Assembly (NCBI GenBank): GCA_019638705.1
Contig: JAHBTI010000003.1
Span: 62,001 to 126,000 of the forward strand
Source: Bacteroidota bacterium
GTDB lineage: Bacteria; Bacteroidota; Bacteroidia; B-17B0; Aurantibacillaceae
Length of the DNA: 64,000 bases
Direction of reading: 5' to 3'
This document shows positions 1 to 8,578 of this stretch, one piece after another. Made by a program: the position numbers and the translations under genes. The notes beneath the pieces are model-generated. The model did not search any database. It had not been told where the DNA came from and saw only the letters and a program-made list of their open reading frames with translations. The number at the start of each line of letters is the position of its first letter. Position 1 is the first letter of the stretch.

Positions 1-363
1 GATATTATCCGTATTGATTTTATGCTTGGTTTCCGTGTGCTGCCGCGCATAAATTTTATGTTTCGCAAAGTGGTGGAAGATATGGTGGAAAGAAAAGAAG
101 TGGACATTACAAGCCGCTATACCTCATTAAATAAAAATAATGTGATTGGCGATTTTAAATTTGTGGTTCTGGAAAAATTTTTATCGTTAGACAATGAATT
201 GCCTCTGTTTGAAAAAATTGTGCTGCAAATTTATTTTTTCTTAAAGCATTTTAGCATCAGCGAAGCGCGTGCCTTTGGTTTAGATAACAGTTCGGTTAAA
301 ATTGAAAAATTTCCTATGGTGATTAAAGAACCGAAAGGAATTAAGTTGCACCGAATTGAATAA
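1..363 (+). CDS. kup: Kup-type potassium uptake protein, C-terminal part (5' end outside window)
   Basis: The reading frame is open from base 1 to the stop at 363, so only the last 120 codons are seen. They match my memory of the cytoplasmic tail of Bacteroidota Kup/HAK proton-potassium symporters: a stretch around residues 8-27 (MLGFRVLPRINFMFRKVVED), then a DITSRY segment, GDFKFVV, and an AFGLD segment before a short basic end. No membrane helices fall in the visible part, as expected for this tail. The first ATG, at 22, is internal and should not be taken as the start. The family call is by remembered similarity. Confidence 0.8.
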   Translation, partial: DIIRIDFMLGFRVLPRINFMFRKVVEDMVERKEVDITSRYTSLNKNNVIGDFKFVVLEKFLSLDNELPLFEKIVLQIYFFLKHFSISEARAFGLDNSSVKIEKFPMVIKEPKGIKLHRIE

Positions 364-562
364 CTTTCAGGGTTAAATTCTATGATTTTGGGCAAATTTG
401 AGTAAAAAGGCAGTTTCACACCATTTTTACCCGTTTCGCACATTTATTGCTATTAGTTTAAAAATAAATATCTTACCTTTCGTGAAAATTTTAACTTAAC
501 AGATTTTTAGATTTGTGGCACGATTTTTGCAATACTATATAACAGATAAAAAACAACTATTT

Positions 563-2923
563 ATGAACAGAAAAATTTACACCCTTACGCTTGTGCTTTT
601 TAGTGCTTTAGTTTCTTTCTCGCAAAATCAACTTTCTAAATGGTATTTTGGACATCATGCTGCTTTAGATTTTATGACCACTCCACCCACTATTTTAGAC
701 AGCAGTGCTATGAGTACGGGTGAGGGTTGTTCAAGCATGGCAGACCCTGCAGGCAATTTATTGTTTTATACCGACGGAATAAAAGTATGGAACAGAAAAC
801 ATCTTGTAATGGAAAATGGTTCGGGATTATTGGGTAACTCATCATCATCACAATCTTCCATTATTGTTAAACAATCGGGCAATACCAATATTTATTACAT
901 TTTTACAATGGCAGCCGGAGCAAGCACCGTAGGGCTAAATTACTCAGTAGTGAATATGGATTTAGCTGCAGGCTTGGGTTCTGTTACCGTGCTTAATGCG
1001 CCTTTATATAACAACCAGTGTACAGAGCAAATTACCGCTACCCAACATGCCAATGGTGTAGATTTTTGGATAGTTATTCATGAATTTAATTCGCTTAATT
1101 TCAGGGCTTATCAACTTACTTCAACCGGAGTAAATACAACGGCTGTTATTTCGGGCTTTTTTGGTACTGTGTATAATGGTATGTATGGGAATTTAAAATT
1201 TTCTCCCAATGGACAGAAATTAGCTTCTGCCATAGAAGTTTCTGTTCCGTTGGTAGAATTGTATGATTTTAATACTAATACAGGAGTAGTAAGCAATCCA
1301 TTTCCTTTATCAACCGCAAGTACCACAGCCGGTGCAAGCAGTTTTTATGCTGCTTACGGCTGCGAGTTTTCGCCTGACGGAACAAAATTTTACAGCAGCG
1401 GTTGGGGTTATTATGCTATAAGGCAATGGGATTTAAGTGCAGGTTCTCCGGGGGCTGTTATTTCCTCCTCTGTGGCAATATCTTCACCTACCATTGCCAT
1501 GTGCGGTGCTATGCAATTAGCCCCCAACGGAAAAATATATGTTGCTACAAATACAGGTTCGCTTCATGTGATTAATGACCCGAACGTAGCGGGAGCAAGT
1601 TGTAATTATGCAGCCTTTGGGCAACCTGTTTCAACAACAGTTTCTGTAGTTACTAATACTAATACCGGCAGCACTTCTACTTTTATCTCCAAATCAAATA
1701 TTGGCTTGCCTAATATATTTGCAGCAAAATGTGCTTTTGGTTACGCCATACAAGGCAACAACGTGGTGTGTAACAACGGAAGCACAGCTACTGCAAGCGT
1801 TGTAAATCTTGTGGGTAATCATGGCAGCGTAAATTATTCTTGGACAAACGGCTCACTTACATACTATACAGCACAAGTAAATGCATTAACAATTGGCAAT
1901 TGGACGATTACCGTAATAGACAGTGTTGGTTGTGAAGTAAAAAAATTGTACACGGTTTCACAAACCACAACTGCGCTGGCTATTATGACAAGCAATGCTA
2001 ATTCCTGTGCCGGCAGCCCTGTTACATTAAGCGCAGGTGGTGCAAGCACTTATACATGGAGTACGGGTTCACAAGCAGCAAGCATTGTAGTAAATCCAAC
2101 CATTTCCACTCAATATTCCGTTTCCGCCACCGACCAATATAATTGTGTGTTTAACAATGTTGTAAGCATTAATGTTACGGCAATTCCAGAAGTTTCGCTT
2201 AATACAGGCAGCGACAATTATACTATTTGTGCAGGTGATGCACTTGTTTTATCTGCAAATGGTGCAAATTCTTATGCGTGGAGTGCAAACGGTAATGTTA
2301 TAGCAAACACACAAACGCTTGCTGTTGCACCACTACATAATGCAATCTATTACGTTACAGGTATTACTCCGGACGGCTGTGAAAGTTTGAGTATTCCTGT
2401 CAGCGTAACAGTTTTTCCTAAACCAACACTTAGCGTAAGTAATTCTACCACATATTGCAGCCCACAAATACTTACGCTCACCGCTTCGGGTACAAAAAGT
2501 TATTACTGGGAATGGAATAATGTAAATATTATCTCAACAGCCATTATTGTTAAAGTTAATACAACTACTCAATACACGGTTACGGGTACGGACGAACGCG
2601 GCTGCAAAAGCGTAGAAGTAGTTACGGTTACTATTGGCTGCGTGGGGGTTGATGAATTGAATGTAAAGACGGGTAGTTATCCGTCTTTACGAGTTTACCC
2701 GAACCCTGTGAATGAAGTTTTAAATGTGGAATACAACAGTTCCCTAATCTCCAAAGGGGGAACAATTAAAGTTTTTAATACGTTGGGCAGTATTGTTTTG
2801 GAACAGACAATCACTCCTCCTTTGGAAGGGAAGAGGGAGGTTGCTATTAACGTAAGCGAATTACCAAAGGGAATTTATTTTGTGAAAGTGGGAAATGAAG
2901 TGCTAAGGTTTATGAAGGAGTGA
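563..2923 (+). CDS. Secreted beta-propeller protein with PKD/Ig-like repeats and a T9SS type A sorting domain
   Basis: I start the gene at the ATG at 563. The frame is open further upstream, but residues from 563 form a clean signal peptide (MNRKIYTLTLVLFSALVSFS, cleavage near SQNQ). Residues about 20-400 look like the WD40-like propeller common in Bacteroidota surface proteins (KWYFGHHAALDF, LLFYTDGIKVWN, FSPDGTKFY). Three or four short Ig/PKD-like repeats follow, each with a Cys, a TLSA-type strand and a YTWS or YAWS motif. The last 75 residues are a T9SS type A signal (YPNPVNE, then GIYFVKV). It is therefore expected to cross the outer membrane by T9SS and be released or anchored at the surface. 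Substrate unknown. A terminator follows. Confidence 0.8.
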   Translation: MNRKIYTLTLVLFSALVSFSQNQLSKWYFGHHAALDFMTTPPTILDSSAMSTGEGCSSMADPAGNLLFYTDGIKVWNRKHLVMENGSGLLGNSSSSQSSIIVKQSGNTNIYYIFTMAAGASTVGLNYSVVNMDLAAGLGSVTVLNAPLYNNQCTEQITATQHANGVDFWIVIHEFNSLNFRAYQLTSTGVNTTAVISGFFGTVYNGMYGNLKFSPNGQKLASAIEVSVPLVELYDFNTNTGVVSNPFPLSTASTTAGASSFYAAYGCEFSPDGTKFYSSGWGYYAIRQWDLSAGSPGAVISSSVAISSPTIAMCGAMQLAPNGKIYVATNTGSLHVINDPNVAGASCNYAAFGQPVSTTVSVVTNTNTGSTSTFISKSNIGLPNIFAAKCAFGYAIQGNNVVCNNGSTATASVVNLVGNHGSVNYSWTNGSLTYYTAQVNALTIGNWTITVIDSVGCEVKKLYTVSQTTTALAIMTSNANSCAGSPVTLSAGGASTYTWSTGSQAASIVVNPTISTQYSVSATDQYNCVFNNVVSINVTAIPEVSLNTGSDNYTICAGDALVLSANGANSYAWSANGNVIANTQTLAVAPLHNAIYYVTGITPDGCESLSIPVSVTVFPKPTLSVSNSTTYCSPQILTLTASGTKSYYWEWNNVNIISTAIIVKVNTTTQYTVTGTDERGCKSVEVVTVTIGCVGVDELNVKTGSYPSLRVYPNPVNEVLNVEYNSSLISKGGTIKVFNTLGSIVLEQTITPPLEGKREVAINVSELPKGIYFVKVGNEVLRFMKE

Positions 2924-2959
2924 TGCAGCGCAGAAATGTGTCATTACAAGTCTGTAAAA

Positions 2960-2993
2960 AACGCCACGAATGTAAACCTCGTGGCGTTTTTTT
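2960..2993 (+). terminator. Rho-independent terminator after the T9SS protein gene
   Basis: A perfect 10-bp stem (AACGCCACGA at 2960-2969 with TCGTGGCGTT at 2979-2988) with a 9-nt loop runs directly into a T run ending near 2993. It lies 37 nt after the stop of the propeller gene and separates it from the thiolase gene. Confidence 0.88.
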
Positions 2994-3044
2994 GTTTTTA
3001 AAATAGTACCTTAGCCGCGCAAAAAATTTTAATCAAAAAAGAAT

Positions 3045-4223
3045 ATGAAAGAAGTATATATCGTTTCCGCAGTAAGAACCGCTATCGGTTCGTTCGGGGG
3101 AACTTTAGCAGGAATTTCTGCTACACAATTGGGTGCTGTGGCTATTAAAGGCGCGCTAAACAAAATAAAATTAGACGGAAATTTAGTGCAGGAGGTTTAC
3201 ATGGGTTCGGTATTGCAAGCCAATTTGGGGCAAGCACCTGCCCGCCAAGCCGCTAAATTTGCAGGTTTGCCGGATAGTGTAAATTGCACCACAATAAACA
3301 AAGTGTGCGCAAGCGGCATGAAATCTATTGCTTTGGCGGCTCAAAGCATTATGTTAGGCGAAAACGACATTGTGGTTGCAGGCGGTATGGAAAGCATGAG
3401 CAATGCTCCGTTTTATTCCGGCAACACACGCTGGGGCGCAAAATACGGCGACACAAAATTAATTGACGGTTTGGCAAAAGACGGCTTAACCGATGTATAT
3501 GGCAATGTGCCTATGGGTAACTGCGCCGAATTGTGCGCTAAAGACATGACATTTTCGCGAGAAGACCAAGATAATTTTGCGATTGAATCTTACAAACGCT
3601 CGGCAGCTGCATGGAGTGCAGGAAAATTTAAAGAAGAAATTGTTCCCGTTACCGTAAAAACAAAAAAGGGGGATATTGAATTTATTGAAGACGAAGAATA
3701 CAAAAACGTAAACTTTGAAAAAATTCCTGCTTTAAAACCTGTGTTTCAAAAAGACGGAACAGTTACCGCCGCCAACGCCAGCACCATGAACGACGGAGCG
3801 GCAGCACTTGTTTTAATGAGTAAAGAAAAAGCCGAAGAGTTGGGTTTAAAACCTTTGGCAAAAATTAAGAGTTTTGCCGACGGCGAACAAGCCCCTGAAT
3901 GGTTTACTACCGCCCCAAGTTTGGCAGTACCAAAAGCCGCAAAAAAAGCAGGACTTGAGTTGAAAGACATTAGCTATTTTGAACTTAACGAAGCATTCAG
4001 CGTGGTGGGTTTGGCAAATATTAAACTGATGAACTTAGACGCTGCCAAAGTAAACGTAAACGGCGGCGCGGTTTCTTTGGGGCACCCTTTGGGTTGCAGC
4101 GGTGCGCGTATTATTGTTACTTTAATTAATGTATTGAAACAAAACAAAGCCAAATACGGCGCAGCAGGTATATGCAACGGCGGCGGCGGCGCAAGTGCCA
4201 TGGTTATTGAAAATGTGGATTAG
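3045..4223 (+). CDS. Acetyl-CoA C-acetyltransferase (thiolase II)
   Basis: A 392-residue thiolase of normal length, which condenses two acetyl-CoA or cleaves acetoacetyl-CoA. The catalytic residues are visible: the nucleophilic Cys in NKVCASGMKS (residues about 86-95), the His in VSLGHPLGCSGAR (about residue 347), and the C-terminal base Cys in GICNGGGGAS (about residue 377). GGMESMSNAP is the usual thiolase core. It is a cytosolic tetramer in the family. It stands alone between two terminators. Elsewhere in the window, acyl-CoA carboxylase, IcmF and enoyl-CoA hydratase give it likely partners in acyl-CoA breakdown, but an AtoB-type biosynthetic role cannot be separated from a degradative one by sequence alone. 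Confidence 0.92.
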   Translation: MKEVYIVSAVRTAIGSFGGTLAGISATQLGAVAIKGALNKIKLDGNLVQEVYMGSVLQANLGQAPARQAAKFAGLPDSVNCTTINKVCASGMKSIALAAQSIMLGENDIVVAGGMESMSNAPFYSGNTRWGAKYGDTKLIDGLAKDGLTDVYGNVPMGNCAELCAKDMTFSREDQDNFAIESYKRSAAAWSAGKFKEEIVPVTVKTKKGDIEFIEDEEYKNVNFEKIPALKPVFQKDGTVTAANASTMNDGAAALVLMSKEKAEELGLKPLAKIKSFADGEQAPEWFTTAPSLAVPKAAKKAGLELKDISYFELNEAFSVVGLANIKLMNLDAAKVNVNGGAVSLGHPLGCSGARIIVTLINVLKQNKAKYGAAGICNGGGGASAMVIENVD

Positions 4224-4245
4224 TTACATTTTTAAAACGAATATA

Positions 4246-4283
4246 AAAAAACTCCTTTCAGCAAAAATGAAAGGAGTTTTTTT
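4246..4283. terminator. Bidirectional terminator between convergent thiolase and methyltransferase genes
   Basis: An inverted repeat with a 15-bp stem (AAAAAACTCCTTTCA at 4246-4260, TGAAAGGAGTTTTTT at 4268-4282) and a 7-nt loop. It has A runs on one side and T runs on the other, so it works in both directions. The stop codon of the minus-strand gene lies in its right arm. Confidence 0.9.
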
Positions 4284-5043
4284 ATTGCTTTAACTGCCTG
4301 AAAAATTCTGATGCAATAACAGAACCTGCCATGGCAGCGTTTAAAGATTCTGTGCTGTTTTGCGCATGAGCAGGAATGGTAATTGGCTGCGTGATGAATT
4401 TAAAATTTTCTTCTCGAATACCGTTGGCTTCGTTGCCGATAATGATTAAGCCGTTTTGCAATGTTTCACGGTACAAATTTTTTCCGTTTAAGAGTGCCCC
4501 GTAAACGGTTTTAATGTTTTGCTCTTTAATTAAATTCTCTAATTCGGTATAAACTACTTTTACGCGCAAAAACGCTCCCATAGCAGCCTGAATGACTTTA
4601 GGATTATAAATATCGCAACTGCTTGGCGAGCAAAACACCGTGTTGATGCCAAACCAAGAAGACAAGCGAACCAACGTGCCGAAATTTCCCGGGTCGCGCA
4701 CATCATCAAGATAAAATGCAAAGTTGTTGTTAAAATCAAAGGCTGTTTCCGTTTCTTCAAAATAACCACAGGTTGCCAAAACGCCGTTGGGCGAAGATTG
4801 CAGGCTTATTTTTTCCAATTCTTCTTTACTCACTTCCACATAATTAATATTTAATTTTTGAAAAAGTATTTTGTGTGTTTCAATAAAATCTTTCATGCCA
4901 AAAACGGTGTTTACCAAATGCGGCACAGTGTTTATAAGCTCCTGCACGGTTTTCACACCTTCGGCAATAAACAGTTTTTTCAAGGCTCTGTTTTTTTTCA
5001 GGTGCAGGGCTTGTATTTCTTTTATTTGATTTTTACTAAGCAT
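4282..5043 (-). CDS. TrmH/SpoU-family RNA 2'-O-methyltransferase
   Basis: A 253-residue SPOUT methyltransferase. The N-terminal third (KKNRALKKLFIAEGVKTVQE) is the RNA-binding L30e-like part. The C-terminal part has the three SpoU motifs: LDDVRDPGNFGTLVR (about 114-128), IIIGNEANGI (about 203-212) and SLNAAMAGSVIASE (about 233-246). These form the knotted S-adenosylmethionine site. It should methylate a ribose 2'-OH in rRNA or tRNA; the length and domain order are close to RlmB, but the exact target is not readable. It is transcribed divergently from tamL with only 42 bp between the starts. Confidence 0.87.
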   Translation of the reverse strand: MLSKNQIKEIQALHLKKNRALKKLFIAEGVKTVQELINTVPHLVNTVFGMKDFIETHKILFQKLNINYVEVSKEELEKISLQSSPNGVLATCGYFEETETAFDFNNNFAFYLDDVRDPGNFGTLVRLSSWFGINTVFCSPSSCDIYNPKVIQAAMGAFLRVKVVYTELENLIKEQNIKTVYGALLNGKNLYRETLQNGLIIIGNEANGIREENFKFITQPITIPAHAQNSTESLNAAMAGSVIASEFFRQLKQ

Positions 5044-5085
5044 ATTTTTTTTAATCCTAATTTAGCGTAATTTTCAGCATTTCTG

Positions 5086-7644
5086 TTGAACACAGCCACA
5101 AAAATACCGACTAAGAATTTAAAAAACTATTTAGCTGCACTTTTGCTCGCTGTTAGCCTTGTTTCCTGCAATCCCACAAAAAAATTGCTGCCAAATCAGT
5201 TTATGGTGGATAAGGTTGAAGTAAAAAACAACCGCGAAACCAACATTCCCAAAGAAAATTTTGAAAACTTTTTTCGCCAAAAACCAAACCGAAAAATTTT
5301 CAGCGGTGTTGAAAAACTGAACCGAAAGCTTTTGAACGGCATTGATTTTTATGTGTGGTGGTACAATTTGTTTGACAATGAAAAAATTGCCCGCAAACGC
5401 GAAACCCGCAATTTGAAGTACGACCAAAAAAATACAAAAAAATCGCTGCACGTTGAAAAGAAAAATGAACGCCGTGCCAAAAAAGGCAAGAAGCCGAAAA
5501 CGCCACGCTTAAAAGATAAAGAAAGCCCCCTGTTTTTAGAAAGTCTGCGAGATATGGGCGAACCTGCGGTAATTTTTGACTCGCTGCTTATGGAACAAAC
5601 ACGTTTGCAACTGAGTCGTTATTTATTCAGCAAAGGTTTTTTTAATAACTCGGTAAAAAATACCGTGCAGTTACACAAGAAACGTGCAAAAATTAACTAC
5701 ATTTTGTATCCTAAAAAACCTTACATCATTCATAAAATTTTTTACCGCTTAGAAGACGAAGAGTTAGGAAAATTAATTCTTCAGGATACCGTAAACTCTT
5801 TACTGAAACGCGGTATGCAATATGACGAAGAAAAATTACAAGCCGAGCGGCAACGCATAACCGACAAGGCTTTAAACAACGGATATTATTATTTTGAAAA
5901 TGCTTACATCAGCTTTAGTGTGGACTCGGCGTTTAACAACAGTTCCGTTTCGGTGGAAGTGCGCCTCGCAAAATTTTCAAAGCAATACAGCTCAGGCAAC
6001 GATTCGTTAGTGAAAGTTAATCACCCGAAATTTAAAATTGAAAACGTTTACATCATTACCGAACAAACGCTCGGCAACATCCGCGATGCACATTTCAGCG
6101 ACACATCAAGCACCCGAAGAGAGGGCACGGTTTTTTTATTGAACGATGACATGGCTTTTAAGAAAAGGTTGTTGTTGCGCAACATAGACATTTATCGCGG
6201 ACAGTTGTTTCGGCGCGATACGGCACAGCAAACGTATAAACAGCTTTCGGGACTTGGCGTGTTTCGCAACGTTACCATTCAGTTTTTTGAAAACGATACT
6301 TACAAGGATAACCGTTTGGATTGTTACATTGTGTGTAATCCTTTAAAGAAACAACAATTCGGCATGGAGGTTCAAGGCACAAATACATCGGGCAACTTGG
6401 GTATTGACGGCAACGTGTTGTATCAGAACAAAAATTCGTTTAAAGGCGGCGAACTTTTGGAATTTAGAATTCGCGGGGCTTTGATTGCGCAACGGCAGTT
6501 ATCTCAAGACAGTAATTACATTAAACGACTGAACGACATCGCCGATTTTAGAAAACTACAGGAAACATTCAGCACCATTCAGTTTGGTCCTGAATTGCGC
6601 TTTTCCGTTCCCCGTGCCATTTTTCCGTTTTCGCTGTTTCCTTTCAGAAAAGACCAGCAGCCGCGCACTTATGTAAAAACTTCGCTCAACTATCAGACAA
6701 GTCCTGTGTTTAGCCGCGTAATTGCCGATATTGAATACGGCTTCACCTTTAAAGCCCTGAACGGAAGATTAAAACACGAACTCATTCCTTTTGAAGCGTA
6801 CCTTGTAAGAGCGCGGTTAGTGCCGAGTTACGAGGAATTCATCACAGACCAAAACGATGCTTTTTTATTAAATTCATTTCAAGACCACATTACCATTTTA
6901 TCTAAGTATGGTGTGTCGTTTACTTCAAAAGAAAACTCGGTGCACGGTTCCCACCCCGCATATTTTGTAAAACTAAACATGCAATCCGCAGGTTCGGGTT
7001 TAAGAGAAGCCTATAAACTTGCAGGAATACAGCCTGACACACTGGGGCATTATTTACTGTTTAATATTCCCTTTGCGCAATTCATAAAAGTTGATACGGA
7101 TTTGCGCGTGTATATTCCTTTCGGTAAAAAAAGCCGTTGGGTGTATCGCGTGGCAGGCGGCATTGGCAGACCGTTGAAAAATTTGGGTGTGCTGCCCTAC
7201 GAACAAAGTTTTTTTAGCGGCGGACCAAACAGCGTGCGTGCGTGGCGTGCGCGGACACTTGGTCCGGGCGGATATACTCCTCTGGGTACAATTCAAACAC
7301 GTTACGATAAAATCGGCGATATTTTGCTGGAGGGGAATGCAGAATTTCGTTTCCATATTTTTAAAGCCTTTAACGGCGCGCTGTTTGTGGATGCAGGAAA
7401 TATCTGGCGTTTGTATCCTGATGAAAATAAACCAAACGGGGAATTTTTAGTCAGCAATTTTATTAATGAAATTGCCATTGGCGGAGGTTTTGGTTTGCGT
7501 TGGGATTTGGATTTTTTTGTATTACGCCTTGACCTTGCCGTGCCTCTCAAAGACCCGAAATTACCTGTTGGTCAGCGGTGGACATTTGACAGAAAACCTT
7601 GGAATTACACGGTGTTTAATTTCGGCATTGGTTATCCGTTTTAG
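5086..7644 (+). CDS. tamL: TamL-type outer-membrane assembly lipoprotein (Omp85 family)
   Basis: I choose the TTG at 5086: it gives a lipoprotein signal (KNLKNYLAALLLAVSLVSC, lipobox Cys near residue 28) and no ATG is available before the lipobox. The mature protein begins NPTKKLLPNQFMVDKVEV, typical of the Bacteroidota TamA homologue that is a lipoprotein (TamL). POTRA-like segments cover about residues 180-430 and a 16-strand Omp85 barrel the C-terminal 400 residues, with FSGGPNSVRAWRARTLGPGG (about 707-726) as the conserved barrel motif and a final aromatic residue. Role in the family: insertion of outer-membrane proteins together with TamB. No tamB lies next to it here. Confidence 0.85.
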   Translation: MNTATKIPTKNLKNYLAALLLAVSLVSCNPTKKLLPNQFMVDKVEVKNNRETNIPKENFENFFRQKPNRKIFSGVEKLNRKLLNGIDFYVWWYNLFDNEKIARKRETRNLKYDQKNTKKSLHVEKKNERRAKKGKKPKTPRLKDKESPLFLESLRDMGEPAVIFDSLLMEQTRLQLSRYLFSKGFFNNSVKNTVQLHKKRAKINYILYPKKPYIIHKIFYRLEDEELGKLILQDTVNSLLKRGMQYDEEKLQAERQRITDKALNNGYYYFENAYISFSVDSAFNNSSVSVEVRLAKFSKQYSSGNDSLVKVNHPKFKIENVYIITEQTLGNIRDAHFSDTSSTRREGTVFLLNDDMAFKKRLLLRNIDIYRGQLFRRDTAQQTYKQLSGLGVFRNVTIQFFENDTYKDNRLDCYIVCNPLKKQQFGMEVQGTNTSGNLGIDGNVLYQNKNSFKGGELLEFRIRGALIAQRQLSQDSNYIKRLNDIADFRKLQETFSTIQFGPELRFSVPRAIFPFSLFPFRKDQQPRTYVKTSLNYQTSPVFSRVIADIEYGFTFKALNGRLKHELIPFEAYLVRARLVPSYEEFITDQNDAFLLNSFQDHITILSKYGVSFTSKENSVHGSHPAYFVKLNMQSAGSGLREAYKLAGIQPDTLGHYLLFNIPFAQFIKVDTDLRVYIPFGKKSRWVYRVAGGIGRPLKNLGVLPYEQSFFSGGPNSVRAWRARTLGPGGYTPLGTIQTRYDKIGDILLEGNAEFRFHIFKAFNGALFVDAGNIWRLYPDENKPNGEFLVSNFINEIAIGGGFGLRWDLDFFVLRLDLAVPLKDPKLPVGQRWTFDRKPWNYTVFNFGIGYPF

Positions 7645-7720
7645 TGTTGTTACCACGGCAGCCCTCTCAACCCACATTTTTTTATTTTGATAATTACATT
7701 ATTCCAAATACTTTTAGCCT

Positions 7721-8578
7721 ATGAGCATAAAAGAAATTGTTTGCGTGTTTTGTTTGTTGGGGTTGGCGGCATGTACTTCTTCAAACGAACCGAAAGGAAA
7801 AAATACCACTAAATTAATAGCCAAAGCGGGCAATGAAGAACTGCACGAAGATGAGTTTAACGAACGCTTTATTTCAACAGGCATAATTAAGGATAAAAAG
7901 TTTTATGCCAAAAAAGCCATTGAAAACTGGGCTATTGAGGCTTTGTTTTATCAGGAGGCATTAAGCAAGCTGCATAAAGACGAAATGGACATTGAACAGC
8001 AAGTGGAAGATTACCGCAAAAGTTTGGTGAATTACATTTATCAGACAAAAATTATTGAAGCTAATTTAGACACGGTTATTTCCCGCAATGAAATAGAGGA
8101 ATATTACAACACACACCGCGATAATTTTATTTTGAAAGAAAATATTTTGAAAGTGAATTACATTAAAGTGCCTGTGCTTGCACCTGCGGTAGAAAAAATT
8201 AAACGTTTGGTACATTCTTATGTTCCAAAAGACATGGAACTCTTGCAACAACTCTGCGAGCAAAACGCCGAAAATTATTTTATGAACGACAGCACCTGGT
8301 TGTATTTGGAAGACATAAGAAAGGAAATTCCCTCATTGCGCGAACAACCCGATGCGAGCCTTTATACAGGCAGAGTTATTGAACTTACCGATAATACCTA
8401 TTACTACTACCTGAAAGTAAAAGACATCAGAGTAAAAAACGGACTTTCGCCCTTGGCGTTTGAACAGCAAAACATCAAAAAATTTATCATCAACAACCGA
8501 AAAACACAACTCATTAACCGGTACAGACAAATTATGCTTGACAAAGCCAAAGCGAATAAAAGTTTTAAGGTTTACTAA
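7721..8578 (+). CDS. SurA/PpiC-like periplasmic chaperone lipoprotein
   Basis: 285 residues with a lipoprotein signal (CVFCLLGLAACTSS, lipidated Cys about residue 18). After it comes an all-helical SurA N-terminal-like region (KAGNEELHEDEFNERF, then NEIEEYYNTHRDNF at about 125-138), the usual beginning of periplasmic peptidyl-prolyl isomerases. I cannot point to a complete parvulin domain, so it may be a chaperone without isomerase activity. It follows tamL by 76 bp on the same strand, which fits a role in outer-membrane protein delivery. Its 3' end overlaps the end of the convergent carboxylase gene by 4 bp. Confidence 0.6.
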   Translation: MSIKEIVCVFCLLGLAACTSSNEPKGKNTTKLIAKAGNEELHEDEFNERFISTGIIKDKKFYAKKAIENWAIEALFYQEALSKLHKDEMDIEQQVEDYRKSLVNYIYQTKIIEANLDTVISRNEIEEYYNTHRDNFILKENILKVNYIKVPVLAPAVEKIKRLVHSYVPKDMELLQQLCEQNAENYFMNDSTWLYLEDIRKEIPSLREQPDASLYTGRVIELTDNTYYYYLKVKDIRVKNGLSPLAFEQQNIKKFIINNRKTQLINRYRQIMLDKAKANKSFKVY